From JACVRW01 sp963827065 (GTDB lineage Bacteria > Actinomycetota > Thermoleophilia > Solirubrobacterales > Thermoleophilaceae), in contig CAWGZM010000006.1 in NCBI GenBank assembly GCA_963827065.1, forward strand, positions 444,170 through 508,169: 64,000 nt of DNA, written 5' to 3'. Positions 49,788 through 58,324 of the stretch are shown in pieces. The notes under the pieces are model-generated. The model was given only the letters and a program-made list of their open reading frames with translations. It ran no database searches and was not told the DNA's origin. Position numbers and translations under genes: made by a program. Each line of letters begins with the position of its first letter. Positions within the stretch are counted from its first letter, which is position 1.

Positions 49788-51017
49788 CTAGCGGAGCTTC
49801 CGGAAGCCGGTGCGGACCTCTTCTGACAGGAGCTCGGGCTGCTCCCAGGCGGCGAAGTGCCCGCCCTTGTCGAGCTTGTTGTAATGGATGAGCTTGGGGT
49901 AGGCCTCCTCCGCCCAACTCCGCGACGGCGTGTAGATCTCGTCAGGGAAGACGCTCACGGCCACCGGGACCTCCACGATCGCCCGAGCGTCGGCGGTCGG
50001 CCAGCCCTTCGGGTCGAAGAAGTTAGCCCTGTCTTCCCAATAGAGGCGTGCCGCAGATACCCCCGTATTCGTCAACCAGTAGTGGGTGATGTTGTCGAGC
50101 ACGTCGTCTCGGGTCAGGCCTTCCTGGGCCCCGTCGACAAAGACGCGAGAGATCATCGCCATGCTGGTCGCGTCGTGGTCGATCATCCAGGCGGCGAGGC
50201 CGATGGGTGAATCCGCAATTCCGTACAGCGCCTGCGGGTGCGTCGCGCTCTCGATTGCATAGCCCGCGTCCGTCGCGAAAAAGAGCAGCAGCTCGTCGAA
50301 GATGCGGGTTTCCTCGTCATCGAGACCGGAGGGGTCGCCGGCCTGAACCGCCGCTGAGACGTTGGGTCGAACGGCACCAGCGAAGTTGGTGTGGATGCCG
50401 AGCAACCCCGGCGGCGCCTGTACACCCATCCGCTCAACGATTTCCGCGCCCCAATCGCCGCCCGTGGCGACGTAGCGGTCGTATCCCAGGCGCTTCATCA
50501 ACTCGGCGTAGGCACGAGCGATGCGCTCAGGGCCCCAGCCGGTCTCGGCCGGCTTACCTGAGAACCCGTAGCCCGGCATCGACGGGATCACCAGATGAAA
50601 CGCGTCCGATGCGCTCGCGCCGTGCGCGGTCGGATTGGTAAGTGGATCGATGATCTTCAGCTGCTCGATGACCGAGCCGGGCCATCCGTGCGTGACGACG
50701 AGCGGCAACGCGTCGTCATGCTCCGAGCGAACGTGGATGAAGTGGATGTCCAGCCCATCGATCTCGGTGATGAAGTGCTCGAGGGCGTTCAGCTTCTCCT
50801 CGCACTTGCTCCAGTCGTACTCCTCCGCCCAGTAGCGCGCGAGCGCCTGCATCATCGCGAGCTGTGGGCCCTGCGAGATGTCGTCGACGGTTTCCTTTTC
50901 TGGGAAGCGAGTGGCGACGATGCGCGCACGCAGGTCATCGAGATCCGACTCGGGGGTCTCGATCGTAAACGGCCGGATCGCAGTGGCGTCCGCTGACTTT
51001 TCGGCCATGACAGACAT
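49788..51017 (-). CDS. Epoxide hydrolase (alpha/beta hydrolase with EHN domain)
   Basis: A 409-residue enzyme. The N-terminal EHN segment is present (IETPESDLDDLRARIVATRF, EYDWSKCEEKLNALEHFITE). The core shows the oxyanion motif LVVTHGWPGSVIEQLKII, the nucleophile Asp in ATGGDWGAEIVERMG, cap tyrosines (TNTGVSAARLYWEDRANFFD) and the catalytic His in KGGHFAAWEQPELL. It opens epoxides to diols in detoxification or catabolism. No signal peptide. GGAGGAC precedes the start. Neighbouring remnants suggest a recently rearranged accessory segment. Confidence 0.9.
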   Translation of the reverse strand: MSVMAEKSADATAIRPFTIETPESDLDDLRARIVATRFPEKETVDDISQGPQLAMMQALARYWAEEYDWSKCEEKLNALEHFITEIDGLDIHFIHVRSEHDDALPLVVTHGWPGSVIEQLKIIDPLTNPTAHGASASDAFHLVIPSMPGYGFSGKPAETGWGPERIARAYAELMKRLGYDRYVATGGDWGAEIVERMGVQAPPGLLGIHTNFAGAVRPNVSAAVQAGDPSGLDDEETRIFDELLLFFATDAGYAIESATHPQALYGIADSPIGLAAWMIDHDATSMAMISRVFVDGAQEGLTRDDVLDNITHYWLTNTGVSAARLYWEDRANFFDPKGWPTADARAIVEVPVAVSVFPDEIYTPSRSWAEEAYPKLIHYNKLDKGGHFAAWEQPELLSEEVRTGFRKLR

Positions 51018-51474
51018 GTGGGTCCTCCTTGTGGGGACGTGATCGGTGACGGCCGCAGCCTGATCGCGTTGCGGGCACGTCGCGCCCGTCGAAGGCCCTG
51101 GGTCTGCTACCTGGGCTGCCCCTGGGTCTCCCTTGGCTCTGCACCGGCCCGCGGTGGCTGCACCGCGACGTCCCGCCAGGGTGCACCACGGGTCTATCCC
51201 AGTAAGCGGACGTGTTCCCCGTCCCAGGCGAGAACGCCGGCGACGCGTTACGCCATCCGTTCAGGGACGCGCCGTGAGCACGTCCGACCACTCGGGCCAG
51301 GCCGTACGACCGCGACCAGCAGCTGCTCAGCTTCCTTCTGGTCTGCCGCGTCTGCGGCACCGAGGAACTCGTGCATCGGCAGCAGTACGAACCCCACTTC
51401 GAGCCGCATCCCACCCAGCGCTTCCGCGGTGGGGCGATCGGCTCGGCCGGTCAGCAGCAGCCGGATGCTTCCGA
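51018..51474. other. 457-nt stretch between epoxide hydrolase and LuxR genes
   Basis: Between the two minus-strand genes I see no intact gene. The right-hand end contains a plus-strand coding-like segment with a CxxC motif (described at 51278-51493). The rest, about 51030-51270, shows no recognisable coding sequence or repeat; it must contain the promoter of the epoxide hydrolase. Confidence 0.5.
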
Positions 51475-51493
51475 TCAGGCCCGGACCAGGTGA
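51278..51493 (+). pseudogene. Small CxxC protein fragment without a visible start
   Basis: One frame reads RPYDRDQQLLSFLLVCRVCG, then TEELVHRQQYEPHFEPHPTQ and runs to a stop at 51491-51493. The composition and the CRVC knuckle look like a real short zinc-binding protein. Between the upstream stop (51275-51277) and this block there is no ATG, GTG or TTG, so the 5' end seems lost or shifted. The 3' end overlaps the LuxR gene by 19 nt. Confidence 0.4.
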
Positions 51494-54249
51494 GAGTCGG
51501 AGCCAGGCAGTGCGTCAGCCAGCTCTCGGCGGGAGTGGATGTCGAGCTTGGTGAACACGTTGCGCAGATGCCACTCAACCGTCCGCGGGCTGAGAAACAG
51601 CCGCGCACCGATCTCCCGATTCGTAAGCCCATCGCGCGCCAGGCCCGCGATCTGGCGCTCTTGCGCCGTCAGGTCGTCGCGCGTCTCGACCGTCCGCTTG
51701 CGTACCTTCTCGCCCGTAGCCAGCAGCTCGTTACGTGCGCGCTCGGCAAACGCCTCCATCCCGATCGTGACGAGCATTTCGTGGGCGGTGCGTAGCTGCT
51801 CGCGCGCATCGACACGGCGATTCTCGCGGCGCAACCACTCCCCGTAGAGCAGATGAGCCCGGGCGAGCTCGGGACGCAGCCGGGTGCGGCTCAACCGCTC
51901 GATCGCCTCGCGATGCAGGCGCTCGGCACTCTCACCCTCGCTCACGAGTGCCCGGCAGCGCGCTTGAATTCCCAGGCTCCAGTCGGTGTTGCAGGGCGCG
52001 GTGGCCGACACCACGCGCTCGAGCGCACCGGACGCGACCTCGGGCCTCGAGGAGCGGACCGCCGCCTCGACCAGCTCGGTCGATGCCCAGGGGGAGAACT
52101 GGAGCTGCGGTGTCTCGTCGGCCGCTCGTTGGGCCGAGGCGAGCGCTCGGTCGTAGCGGCCCAGCCCGTTGAAAAGGATCGCGCTCACCCACTCGGCCCA
52201 CTGGACGCCGAGTTCCTGGCCACTTGTCCCGGCGTCATGGATCGTGGACTCGATCAATGGCAAGGCGTCCGTTTGGCCTCGAAACGCGGCGAGCAACAGC
52301 TGGGCATAGGGTGCAATGTGGCTCCCAGTCGCCTTCGTGATCGCCTCGAGCTCGGCGATCGCGACGGCGGCAGCGCCAAAGTCGCCGCACCACGTGGCGA
52401 AGAAGGCCCAGTCGGTCAGGTCGATCGGGAGCCGGGCCAGCGCGCCGGCGTCGCGGCCCTCCCTGAGAAAGCGCGCGCTGACGGTATGCCAGCTGTCCTC
52501 GTCCCAGATGAGCTTGGCCGAGATTGTGGTCAGCCAGCCCCAGCGGAAGTTCTCCTGGCCGGGTGACGCTTCGTCCGCAAACGCGGCCATTGCCCGCCTC
52601 AGCAGTGGCGCGGCCGCCGCACGTCCGTCCGTGCCGAGGGTGCTGAGGCCATCGAGCATCAGATCGGATGCACGGAGCGGGCGAGTCGACCGCAGAGCCG
52701 ATTTGGCAGCACGGGATACCTCGACCAGGCTGCCGGCGGAGGCCAAGCGACCGGCGAAGAACGCAGCTCCCCACGCGTCGAGGTAGGTATCGCGCGCAAG
52801 CTCAGGGTCGAGCCGCTCAAGGCGTTGGGCAGCTTTCAAGAGCAGTGGCGGCGCAGTGGGCCCCATGCTCGACGCGAACGCGATCTGACCACGGAGCAGC
52901 TCCACGTGCGCCGCCTGAAGCTCGTCTGGCGTCGAAGCCTCGGCCACCGCCAGAAGCTCGAGCGCGCCCTCGAACATGCCGGCATGCACGCTCGCTTGGG
53001 CAGCAGCAAGCGCACGCCGCACCCGCTGCTCGGGATCGCCCGACAGAACGACAGAGCGACGCAGGAACGCGGCTGCCGCGGCCAGGCCGCCGCGCGCCTG
53101 CGCGCGCCTGGCGGACTGCTCGAGCTCCGCGGCGACCGGCTCGTCGGGCCCCGCCGCGGCTATCGCCAGATGCCACGCGCGACGGTCGGGGTCGACGGTA
53201 CGGTCGGTCGCCTCTGCCAGGGCCAGATGGACCTCCCGGCGTTCCTCTCTGGTCGCTGTTCGGTAGACGGCGGAGCGCACCAGCGGATGACGGAAGGTCA
53301 CGCGCTCTCCGAGCGCGAGCAGCGCGTCCGTCTCCGCGTCCGTGTCGGAGAGCGCAATCCCGAGTCGCTCGGATGCAGCCAGCAGCAGCAGCGGATCGCC
53401 GACCGGCTCAGCCGCCGCGATCAGCAGCAGACGTCGCGCGTCGTCGGAGAGCATCTCAACGCGACGAACGAAACTTTCCTCGATTCGCCCTGCGAGCCCC
53501 TGCGCCTCGACCAGGCCGAAGCCGCCCGCGAGCTGCCTTGCCGTCAAGCCCCGCGGCAGCTCTAGCAACGCCAGCGGGTTCCCACGCGTCTCGGCGATGA
53601 TCCGGTCGCGGACTCGCTCATCCAACTTGAATCGCACGGCGGAGGTCAGCAGCGCGCGGGCGTCGCCGTTGAGCACGCCCCTCACCTCCACCTCGGAGAC
53701 GTTTCGCAGCTCCTCGCCCGGCTCGCGCGCGGCGAACACGAGCCCGACCGGCTCCGCAAGCAGGCGACGTGCAACAAACGCCAAGGTCAGCGCCGAAGCG
53801 TGATCCAGCCACTGCGCGTCATCGACGACACACAGCAGCGGACGCTGCTCGGCCGCCTCCGAAAACAGGCTCAACACCGCCAGCCCGACGAGAAACCGAT
53901 CCGGGACTTCACCGGCGCTCAGCCCGAACACGATCTCCATGGCGTCCCGTTGCGGTGCCGGGAGCGTCTCGAGCCGGTCCAGCAGCGGCCCGCACAGCTG
54001 ATGCAGACTGGCGAAGGCCAGCTCCATGTCCGACTGCACGCCCACCGCCCGTACGATGTTCAGGTCGGATGCCGACGCAATCAGATACTCCAACAGCGCC
54101 GTCTTCCCGATCCCAGCCTCGCCTTTCAGCACCAGCGACCGGCTCTCGCAGCGGCGAACCGCCGCGACCAAGTCGTCCATCAGCGCGCACTCGCTGCCCC
54201 GGCCGCGCAGGCCGACATGCCTGCCCGGGCCAGGGACGCGGCTTTCCAT
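51475..54249 (-). CDS. Large LuxR-family ATP-binding regulator (LAL type)
   Basis: A 924-residue regulator. Residues about 15-60 carry LRGRGSECALMDDLVAAVRR and Walker A LVLKGEAGIGKTALLEYL; Walker B is PLLCVVDDAQWLDHASA. A long helical-repeat middle (about 350-840) resembles TPR/MalT sensor regions. The C-terminal LuxR HTH is complete: LTAQERQIAGLARDGLTNRE, IGARLFLSPRTVEWHLRNVF and TKLDIHSRRELADAL. Such proteins switch on pathway genes after binding a small inducer. Neighbours do not identify the target; the divergent-side DNA holds a tRNA. Confidence 0.92.
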   Translation of the reverse strand: MESRVPGPGRHVGLRGRGSECALMDDLVAAVRRCESRSLVLKGEAGIGKTALLEYLIASASDLNIVRAVGVQSDMELAFASLHQLCGPLLDRLETLPAPQRDAMEIVFGLSAGEVPDRFLVGLAVLSLFSEAAEQRPLLCVVDDAQWLDHASALTLAFVARRLLAEPVGLVFAAREPGEELRNVSEVEVRGVLNGDARALLTSAVRFKLDERVRDRIIAETRGNPLALLELPRGLTARQLAGGFGLVEAQGLAGRIEESFVRRVEMLSDDARRLLLIAAAEPVGDPLLLLAASERLGIALSDTDAETDALLALGERVTFRHPLVRSAVYRTATREERREVHLALAEATDRTVDPDRRAWHLAIAAAGPDEPVAAELEQSARRAQARGGLAAAAAFLRRSVVLSGDPEQRVRRALAAAQASVHAGMFEGALELLAVAEASTPDELQAAHVELLRGQIAFASSMGPTAPPLLLKAAQRLERLDPELARDTYLDAWGAAFFAGRLASAGSLVEVSRAAKSALRSTRPLRASDLMLDGLSTLGTDGRAAAAPLLRRAMAAFADEASPGQENFRWGWLTTISAKLIWDEDSWHTVSARFLREGRDAGALARLPIDLTDWAFFATWCGDFGAAAVAIAELEAITKATGSHIAPYAQLLLAAFRGQTDALPLIESTIHDAGTSGQELGVQWAEWVSAILFNGLGRYDRALASAQRAADETPQLQFSPWASTELVEAAVRSSRPEVASGALERVVSATAPCNTDWSLGIQARCRALVSEGESAERLHREAIERLSRTRLRPELARAHLLYGEWLRRENRRVDAREQLRTAHEMLVTIGMEAFAERARNELLATGEKVRKRTVETRDDLTAQERQIAGLARDGLTNREIGARLFLSPRTVEWHLRNVFTKLDIHSRRELADALPGSDSHLVRA

Positions 54250-54577
54250 GGGATTTACCGATCGTAACCGACCCGCAGCCCGCAGACAGAGAAGTTTGCT
54301 CGGGCAATGTCGGGGGTGACGAGGCAGACGACGAGCCCGACGAGTGCCACGGCGACCAGCAGCCCCGCGAGCGCCCGCGACGGCCGGTCGTCGCCTCGAG
54401 AAGGTTGCGCTATGGAGTAGGGGCGATCCGCTCGATACCCCAGCCGAGAATAAATTGGGCCCTCGGACGGGACCTTCCTGAACTCGGCTGGGGGTCTCGT
54501 GCCTGAACGCTCACCCCCAGCCTAGTACCGGCCGGCGATTCGTCAATCCGCAAAACACCTTGTTTTGCGGGGAAAAT
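54250..54577. other. 328-nt gap between LuxR gene and tRNA-Pro
   Basis: No gene with a standard start is visible. On the minus strand, ending at a TAA (54255-54257), a frame reads RALAGLLVAVALVGLVVCLV then TPDIARANFSVCGLRVGYDR, i.e. one membrane span and a short Cys-containing tail, but no ATG, GTG or TTG lies in the preceding 60 codons. The stretch also holds the stem-loop at 54550-54571. The membrane frame may be a degenerate gene. Confidence 0.4.
54550..54571 (-). terminator. Terminator after tRNA-Pro
   Basis: On the minus strand CCGCAAAACA-AGG-TGTTTTGCGG forms a 9-10-bp stem 7 nt downstream of the tRNA, in an AT-rich patch. Confidence 0.6.
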
Positions 54578-54650
54578 CGGGGCGACTGGATTTGAACCAG
54601 CGACCTTTCGGCCCCCAGCCGAATGCGCTACCAAGCTACGCCACGCCCCG
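54578..54650 (-). tRNA. tRNA-Pro (GGG)
   Basis: 73 nt. Acceptor CGGGGCG/CGCCCCG is perfect; D-arm GCGTAGCTTGGTAGCGC; anticodon stem TTCGG/CCGAA with loop CTGGGGG, anticodon GGG; T-arm CTGG-TTCAAAT-CCAG. CCA not encoded. Reads CCC (and CCT) codons. Confidence 0.95.
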
Positions 54651-54707
54651 TTCGACGCTCACGATATCGCGCGCGAATGCGAAGCGTCGATCGAGCGGCG
54701 CGGCGAG

Positions 54708-55487
54708 CTAGCTGGGTGGGGCGACGATCGCCGCTCGCAACCGGGCGGGCAGGACGATCGGCGCCCTGCGCCCAGCGCGACCGCGTGTGTGAGCGCGGGC
54801 AGGCTCGCCGTCGTGCACCGTGGGCGCCGGGCCGTGCCGGCGCGCCGCAGGTAAGCCCCAAGTGATCGGCAAGGCAACGGCGCCCGAGCCGGTGGCCCTC
54901 GCCCCCGAGCCGGCCGGCCCGAGGTTGGGCGTGCGGCTGGCGCTGGTGGCAGTCCAGGCGACGCCTCGCTCGCGCCGGCGGACGATCTCACCCGCGTCGC
55001 GCCACATGCCGACGACTATCCACAGCGCCACCAGCAGGGCCGGCGCGCCGATCAGCGCCATGCGGAACTGCTTCACGCCGAGGACGGCGAAGACGTAGCC
55101 GGCGTAGGGCAGGCTGAACACGACCTTGTCCTGCTCGGCCGCGGGGAGGTTGAAGCGCCACCGGTCGGCGGTCTTGTTGGCGTCGCCCTTGGTCTGGAAG
55201 ACGCGCTGGCTTCCCCGGCCGGGGGCGATTCGCACGATCCGGTGGGTGACCAGCTCGTGGTTCGGGGACATGCCGGGCGGCGGGGCGTAGGTGATCGCGT
55301 CCCCGACCTCGAGCGACGACGTCGGAACCTGCTTGTCGAAGACGATCGAGCCCGGGTCGTAGGTCCCGGTCATCGACCCGGTCAGGATCACGTAGCGGTG
55401 CAGGCCGAGCGCTGCCGGCACGAGCATGAGCCCGGCGATGCCGAACATCGCCGCGAGGAAGAGGTTGAGGGCGACCTTGCGAAGCAT
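54708..55487 (-). CDS. SipW-like signal peptidase I
   Basis: A 259-residue membrane serine peptidase of the ER/SipW branch. An N-terminal anchor (FLAAMFGIAGLMLVPAALGL) is followed by the nucleophile Ser38 in YVILTGSMTGTYDPGSIV and His82 in ELVTHRIVRIAPG, which replaces the bacterial Lys as in SipW; QTKGDANKTAD is the conserved GDN-like motif. A second span follows (IGAPALLVALWIVVGMW), then about 75 Gly/Ala/Arg-rich residues that look disordered. It ends an operon with the TasA-like gene (7-nt gap) and the EAL gene, and probably removes the signal peptide of those fibre proteins. Confidence 0.88.
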   Translation of the reverse strand: MLRKVALNLFLAAMFGIAGLMLVPAALGLHRYVILTGSMTGTYDPGSIVFDKQVPTSSLEVGDAITYAPPPGMSPNHELVTHRIVRIAPGRGSQRVFQTKGDANKTADRWRFNLPAAEQDKVVFSLPYAGYVFAVLGVKQFRMALIGAPALLVALWIVVGMWRDAGEIVRRRERGVAWTATSASRTPNLGPAGSGARATGSGAVALPITWGLPAARRHGPAPTVHDGEPARAHTRGRAGRRAPIVLPARLRAAIVAPPS

Positions 55488-55494
55488 GAGCGCG

Positions 55495-56067
55495 TTAACG
55501 CTGCGCGAGCGTCCAGGTCATGTCGACCGAGGACCGAGCCAGCTGGTACGCGTTGTCGGCGCCCGCGCCGCCGTCGGGGAAGCTGACGGTGAACCGCACC
55601 CGGTGGGTTTCCTGCGGTACCAGAAGCCCCAGCGGGGCCATGTTGAGCGCCCCGAGCTTGCCGGAGTAGATGGTCACGGGTGCCGGGCATGAGACCACGC
55701 ACGCCGGGTCGCCGAGGTCCGCGACCACCAGGTCGACCTTTGCGGACAGGGCCGGCGACGCGGGCGTGTCGGTGACCGTCCCGGCCAGCAGGCTCAGGTC
55801 GGCATCCACGTCTCCGGAGTTCGTCACGTCCGCCGTTGCGCTCGCGGAGTGGCCCGGCACCAGCGACGTAACGGTGATGGTGGCGAGCCCGTTCCTGTCG
55901 TTCACGAGCTGGACGATGCCCGCGGTGATGGTCGTGCCCGGGTTCGAGGAGACCGCTTTGAAGTTCGCGCCGGACGCGCTCGCAAGCGCGCCTCCCAGCA
56001 GCACCACTCCAAGCGCGACCAGGATGCGTCTCGGAGTGGATGGACCGATGCCGTCGATGCCACGCAT
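55495..56067 (-). CDS. TasA/CalY-like secreted fibre protein
   Basis: A 190-residue secreted protein. IGPSTPRRILVALGVVLLGG is the signal peptide, then GANFKAVSSNPGTTITAG, as in TasA/camelysin proteins where a short segment after the signal leads into the beta-sandwich. LVPGHSASATADVTNSGDVD and ADLSLLAG are the strands with the N-T/S-G-D motif; DLGDPACVVSCPAPVTIYSG holds a conserved Cys pair. In Bacillus, TasA forms biofilm fibres after cleavage by SipW. The ATG at 56067 is 2 nt after the EAL stop region, so the three genes are one operon. Confidence 0.85.
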   Translation of the reverse strand: MRGIDGIGPSTPRRILVALGVVLLGGALASASGANFKAVSSNPGTTITAGIVQLVNDRNGLATITVTSLVPGHSASATADVTNSGDVDADLSLLAGTVTDTPASPALSAKVDLVVADLGDPACVVSCPAPVTIYSGKLGALNMAPLGLLVPQETHRVRFTVSFPDGGAGADNAYQLARSSVDMTWTLAQR

Positions 56068-56069
56068 TT

Positions 56070-57587
56070 CTATGCCGCTCCGACCGGTTGTGCGCCGTTC
56101 TCTGTGGCGGCGGCCAGGCTGGGTGCCTCGAACCACTGCACGAGGGCCTCGAGACCCACCGGACGGCTGAAGTAGTACCCCTGGGCCTGGTCGCAGCCGA
56201 GCTCGGCCAGGCGCGCAAGCGTGGCCTCGTCCTCGACACCCTCGGCCACGGCGATCACGTCAAAGTCGTGCGCCAGCCCGATCATCGAGCGCACGAGCCG
56301 CTCGTCGGCGGAGCTCGTGACGAGGCCGCTGATGAACGACCTATCGATCTTCAGCTCGCGGATCGGCAGGTCGCGCAGCACGGTCAGCGACGAGTAGCCG
56401 GTGCCGAAGTCGTCGATCGCGAGCCGCACGCCCATGTCGGCGAGGTGGCGCAGGACCGCCAGAGCCCCATCCAGATCCGCCGTGAGCGCCGTCTCGGTCA
56501 GCTCCAGTCCCAGCGCGCTTGCCGGGAGCTTCCACTTCTCGAGCAGGCGCTGGACCTCGCCGGGCAACAGGGGATCGAGGACGTTGGCCGCGGCGAGGTT
56601 GAGGTCCATCCCCGCCGTCATGCCCTGGGCACGCCAAGCGCTGCAGTCGCGCATTCCCTGATCGAGCAGGTGGATGGTCAGCGGCCCGATCAGGTCGCTC
56701 TCGGCGACCGCGGGCAGGAACTCGGCCGGGCTCATCATTCCGTTGCGAGGGTGGTCCCATCGCAGCAGGGCCTCGACGGAGTCGACCTCGCCCGTGCGCA
56801 GGTTGACCTTGGGCTGGTAGTTGAGATGGAGCCCGCCGTCGTCGATCGCTCGGCCGAGCTCGCGGACGAGCAGCCGGTCCGCGGGGTCGGACTGGGAGCG
56901 CAGCGCGCGCGAGGCGCTCAGCAGCCGTGGAAAGACTGCCGCGAAGAACAGCACGGCGGCGGCGAGGAGGATGAGGTTGATGCGGCGGCTGCGCTGGGAG
57001 ATCTCGGTGGCAACAGGCCCGTAGGGCACATGCAGCTCGAACGCTGCGCGAGTGCGGCCCTTGCCATCGCGGCCGTTCAGCGGCACGGCAACCTGGATCT
57101 GCTTGCCTGAGGTCTTGTCCACCGGGCTGGTGGCGCCCTCGGCGACCTCGACGACGGTCTTGCCTGCAAGGGCCGCCCTCACCGCCGCCGGGGCGCGATA
57201 GACCTTGTCGATCTGACGGTGGTCGCTCGCGTACACGATGCGCGAGTCGCGATCCCAGACCGCAAGCGAGGACAGGTTGCCCGAGCGCTGAGCCGCGATG
57301 GCCGCGGCGTCCAGAGCGCGCAGCTTGCGGGCGCTGTGATCGCTGAGCGGGCCCTGCAGGCGCGGGGCGAAGCTGGCCTGGGCAAGCAGCTCCGCGCGCT
57401 CGCGCGCGCCGTCGATCTGCTCCTTGCGGATGTCGTTGGACATGACCGCGCCGACCACGTAGACGAGCGCGGCGACGACCAGCACGCCGAGCAGCGTGAA
57501 CGTGACCAGGAACTGCGGGCGCAGACGCGAGGGGGCGTCGCGCACCGTTGAGAGCCCGCGATGCGCGGGTGACTCGAGATTCGTCAT
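56070..57587 (-). CDS. Membrane EAL-domain c-di-GMP phosphodiesterase
   Basis: A 505-residue protein that should hydrolyse c-di-GMP. TM1 (about 25-50) and TM2 (about 204-222) bracket a 150-residue extracytoplasmic sensor with a CHASE/PAS-like pattern (LAVWDRDSRIVYASDHRQID). The cytoplasmic EAL domain has all active-site residues: SVEALLRWDHP (Glu272), LNLAAANV (Asn330), LELTETAL (Glu365), IDDFGTGYSS (Asp392/393), LKIDRSF (Lys413), VAEGVED (Glu449) and QGYYFSRP. No GGDEF domain. It heads the leftward TasA-SipW operon, tying fibre expression to c-di-GMP. Divergent from the second TasA gene across 117 nt. Confidence 0.93.
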   Translation of the reverse strand: MTNLESPAHRGLSTVRDAPSRLRPQFLVTFTLLGVLVVAALVYVVGAVMSNDIRKEQIDGARERAELLAQASFAPRLQGPLSDHSARKLRALDAAAIAAQRSGNLSSLAVWDRDSRIVYASDHRQIDKVYRAPAAVRAALAGKTVVEVAEGATSPVDKTSGKQIQVAVPLNGRDGKGRTRAAFELHVPYGPVATEISQRSRRINLILLAAAVLFFAAVFPRLLSASRALRSQSDPADRLLVRELGRAIDDGGLHLNYQPKVNLRTGEVDSVEALLRWDHPRNGMMSPAEFLPAVAESDLIGPLTIHLLDQGMRDCSAWRAQGMTAGMDLNLAAANVLDPLLPGEVQRLLEKWKLPASALGLELTETALTADLDGALAVLRHLADMGVRLAIDDFGTGYSSLTVLRDLPIRELKIDRSFISGLVTSSADERLVRSMIGLAHDFDVIAVAEGVEDEATLARLAELGCDQAQGYYFSRPVGLEALVQWFEAPSLAAATENGAQPVGAA

Positions 57588-57704
57588 CTCCTACCCATCG
57601 CCGTGCCGGAGCACGTAGCGAGATACCTCAAACGTGCGATCCCGCGAGGGGCTGGGAGTTTCGATAGGTAGGCGAAGGCCTATTACTCAGATAAGGAGCA
57701 GCAA
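57588..57704. promoter_or_regulatory. Divergent promoter region with a long imperfect inverted repeat
   Basis: CCTACCCATCG (57590-57600) near the EAL start is mirrored by CGATAGGTAGG (57662-57672) on the TasA side, 10 of 11 bases matching as an inverted repeat. Between them lies a small hairpin CGTGC-CGGA-GCACG. AAGGAG stands 7 nt before the rightward ATG. The arms flank each gene's promoter, as expected for one regulator binding both. It is not a c-di-GMP riboswitch. Confidence 0.5.
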
Positions 57705-58274
57705 ATGTCTCGTACCAAGGCCCTGTGGGCCACTTCACCGCGAAAGATCATGGCCGCGCTGTTCGCGGTACTCGCCGCGTCCGCACTGGCCGTGGGATCG
57801 GGCGCGAACTTCAGCTCGACCAGCGCCAACCCGAGCAACGTGTTGAGCGCCGGAACGATGTCGCAGAGCAACAGCAAGGCTGGAGCCGCAATTCTTACGG
57901 CCGACAAGCTGAAGCCCGGCGACAACACGACGGGCACGGTCGACATCAAGAACACGGGCGACGTGGACGGCACGTTCACGCTGCTCCAGTCGAGCGTCGC
58001 CGACGTTCCGCTGCTGCCGGCGTTCTCCAAGCTCCTGACCCTCGAGGTCGAGGACCTGGGCGATCCCGCCTGCGTCAGCTCCTGCCCGCCCGCACAGACG
58101 ATCTACTCGGGCAACGTGTTCGACATGGCGTCCTTGCCGCTCGGCGTCTACGCCCCGGGCGTCACCCACCGCTACAAGTTCACAGCCACGTTCCCGGACG
58201 GAACGCCGGCGAGCGACAACCCCTACGCAGGCGCCTCGACGACGGTCGACTACAGCTTCGAGTCAACGAGCTAA
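57705..58274 (+). CDS. TasA/CalY-like secreted fibre protein (paralogue)
   Basis: A 189-residue secreted protein, clearly paralogous to 55495-56067: a signal peptide (ALFAVLAASALAVGSGANFS), STSANPSNVLSAG, LKPGDNTTGTVDIKNTGDVD then GTFTLLQSSV, the Cys pair DLGDPACVSSCPPAQTIYSG, and FPDGTPASDNPYAGAS. It leads the rightward arm. The SD AAGGAG is 7 nt before ATG. Expected fate: export by Sec, cleavage by one of the SipW-like peptidases, assembly into surface fibres (inference from TasA). Confidence 0.85.
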   Translation: MSRTKALWATSPRKIMAALFAVLAASALAVGSGANFSSTSANPSNVLSAGTMSQSNSKAGAAILTADKLKPGDNTTGTVDIKNTGDVDGTFTLLQSSVADVPLLPAFSKLLTLEVEDLGDPACVSSCPPAQTIYSGNVFDMASLPLGVYAPGVTHRYKFTATFPDGTPASDNPYAGASTTVDYSFESTS

Positions 58275-58290
58275 TCGACCCTGCTCTCGC

Positions 58291-58312
58291 ACGGCCCGCT
58301 ACGGCGGGCCGT
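58291..58312 (+). terminator. Intercistronic stem-loop
   Basis: ACGGCCCGC-tacg-GCGGGCCGT, a 9-bp perfect stem with a UNCG-type tetraloop, 17 nt after the TasA-like stop. It lacks a T-run and is followed directly by GGAGG of the next gene, so it may stabilise the upstream mRNA or thin out transcription rather than terminate. Confidence 0.5.
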
Positions 58313-58324
58313 GGGAGGTTGGGT

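Noticed and set aside
57588..57704. Possible c-di-GMP riboswitch between the fibre operons
   Set aside because: No GGCAAACC or ACGCAAAGCC blocks on either strand; only an inverted repeat and a small hairpin.
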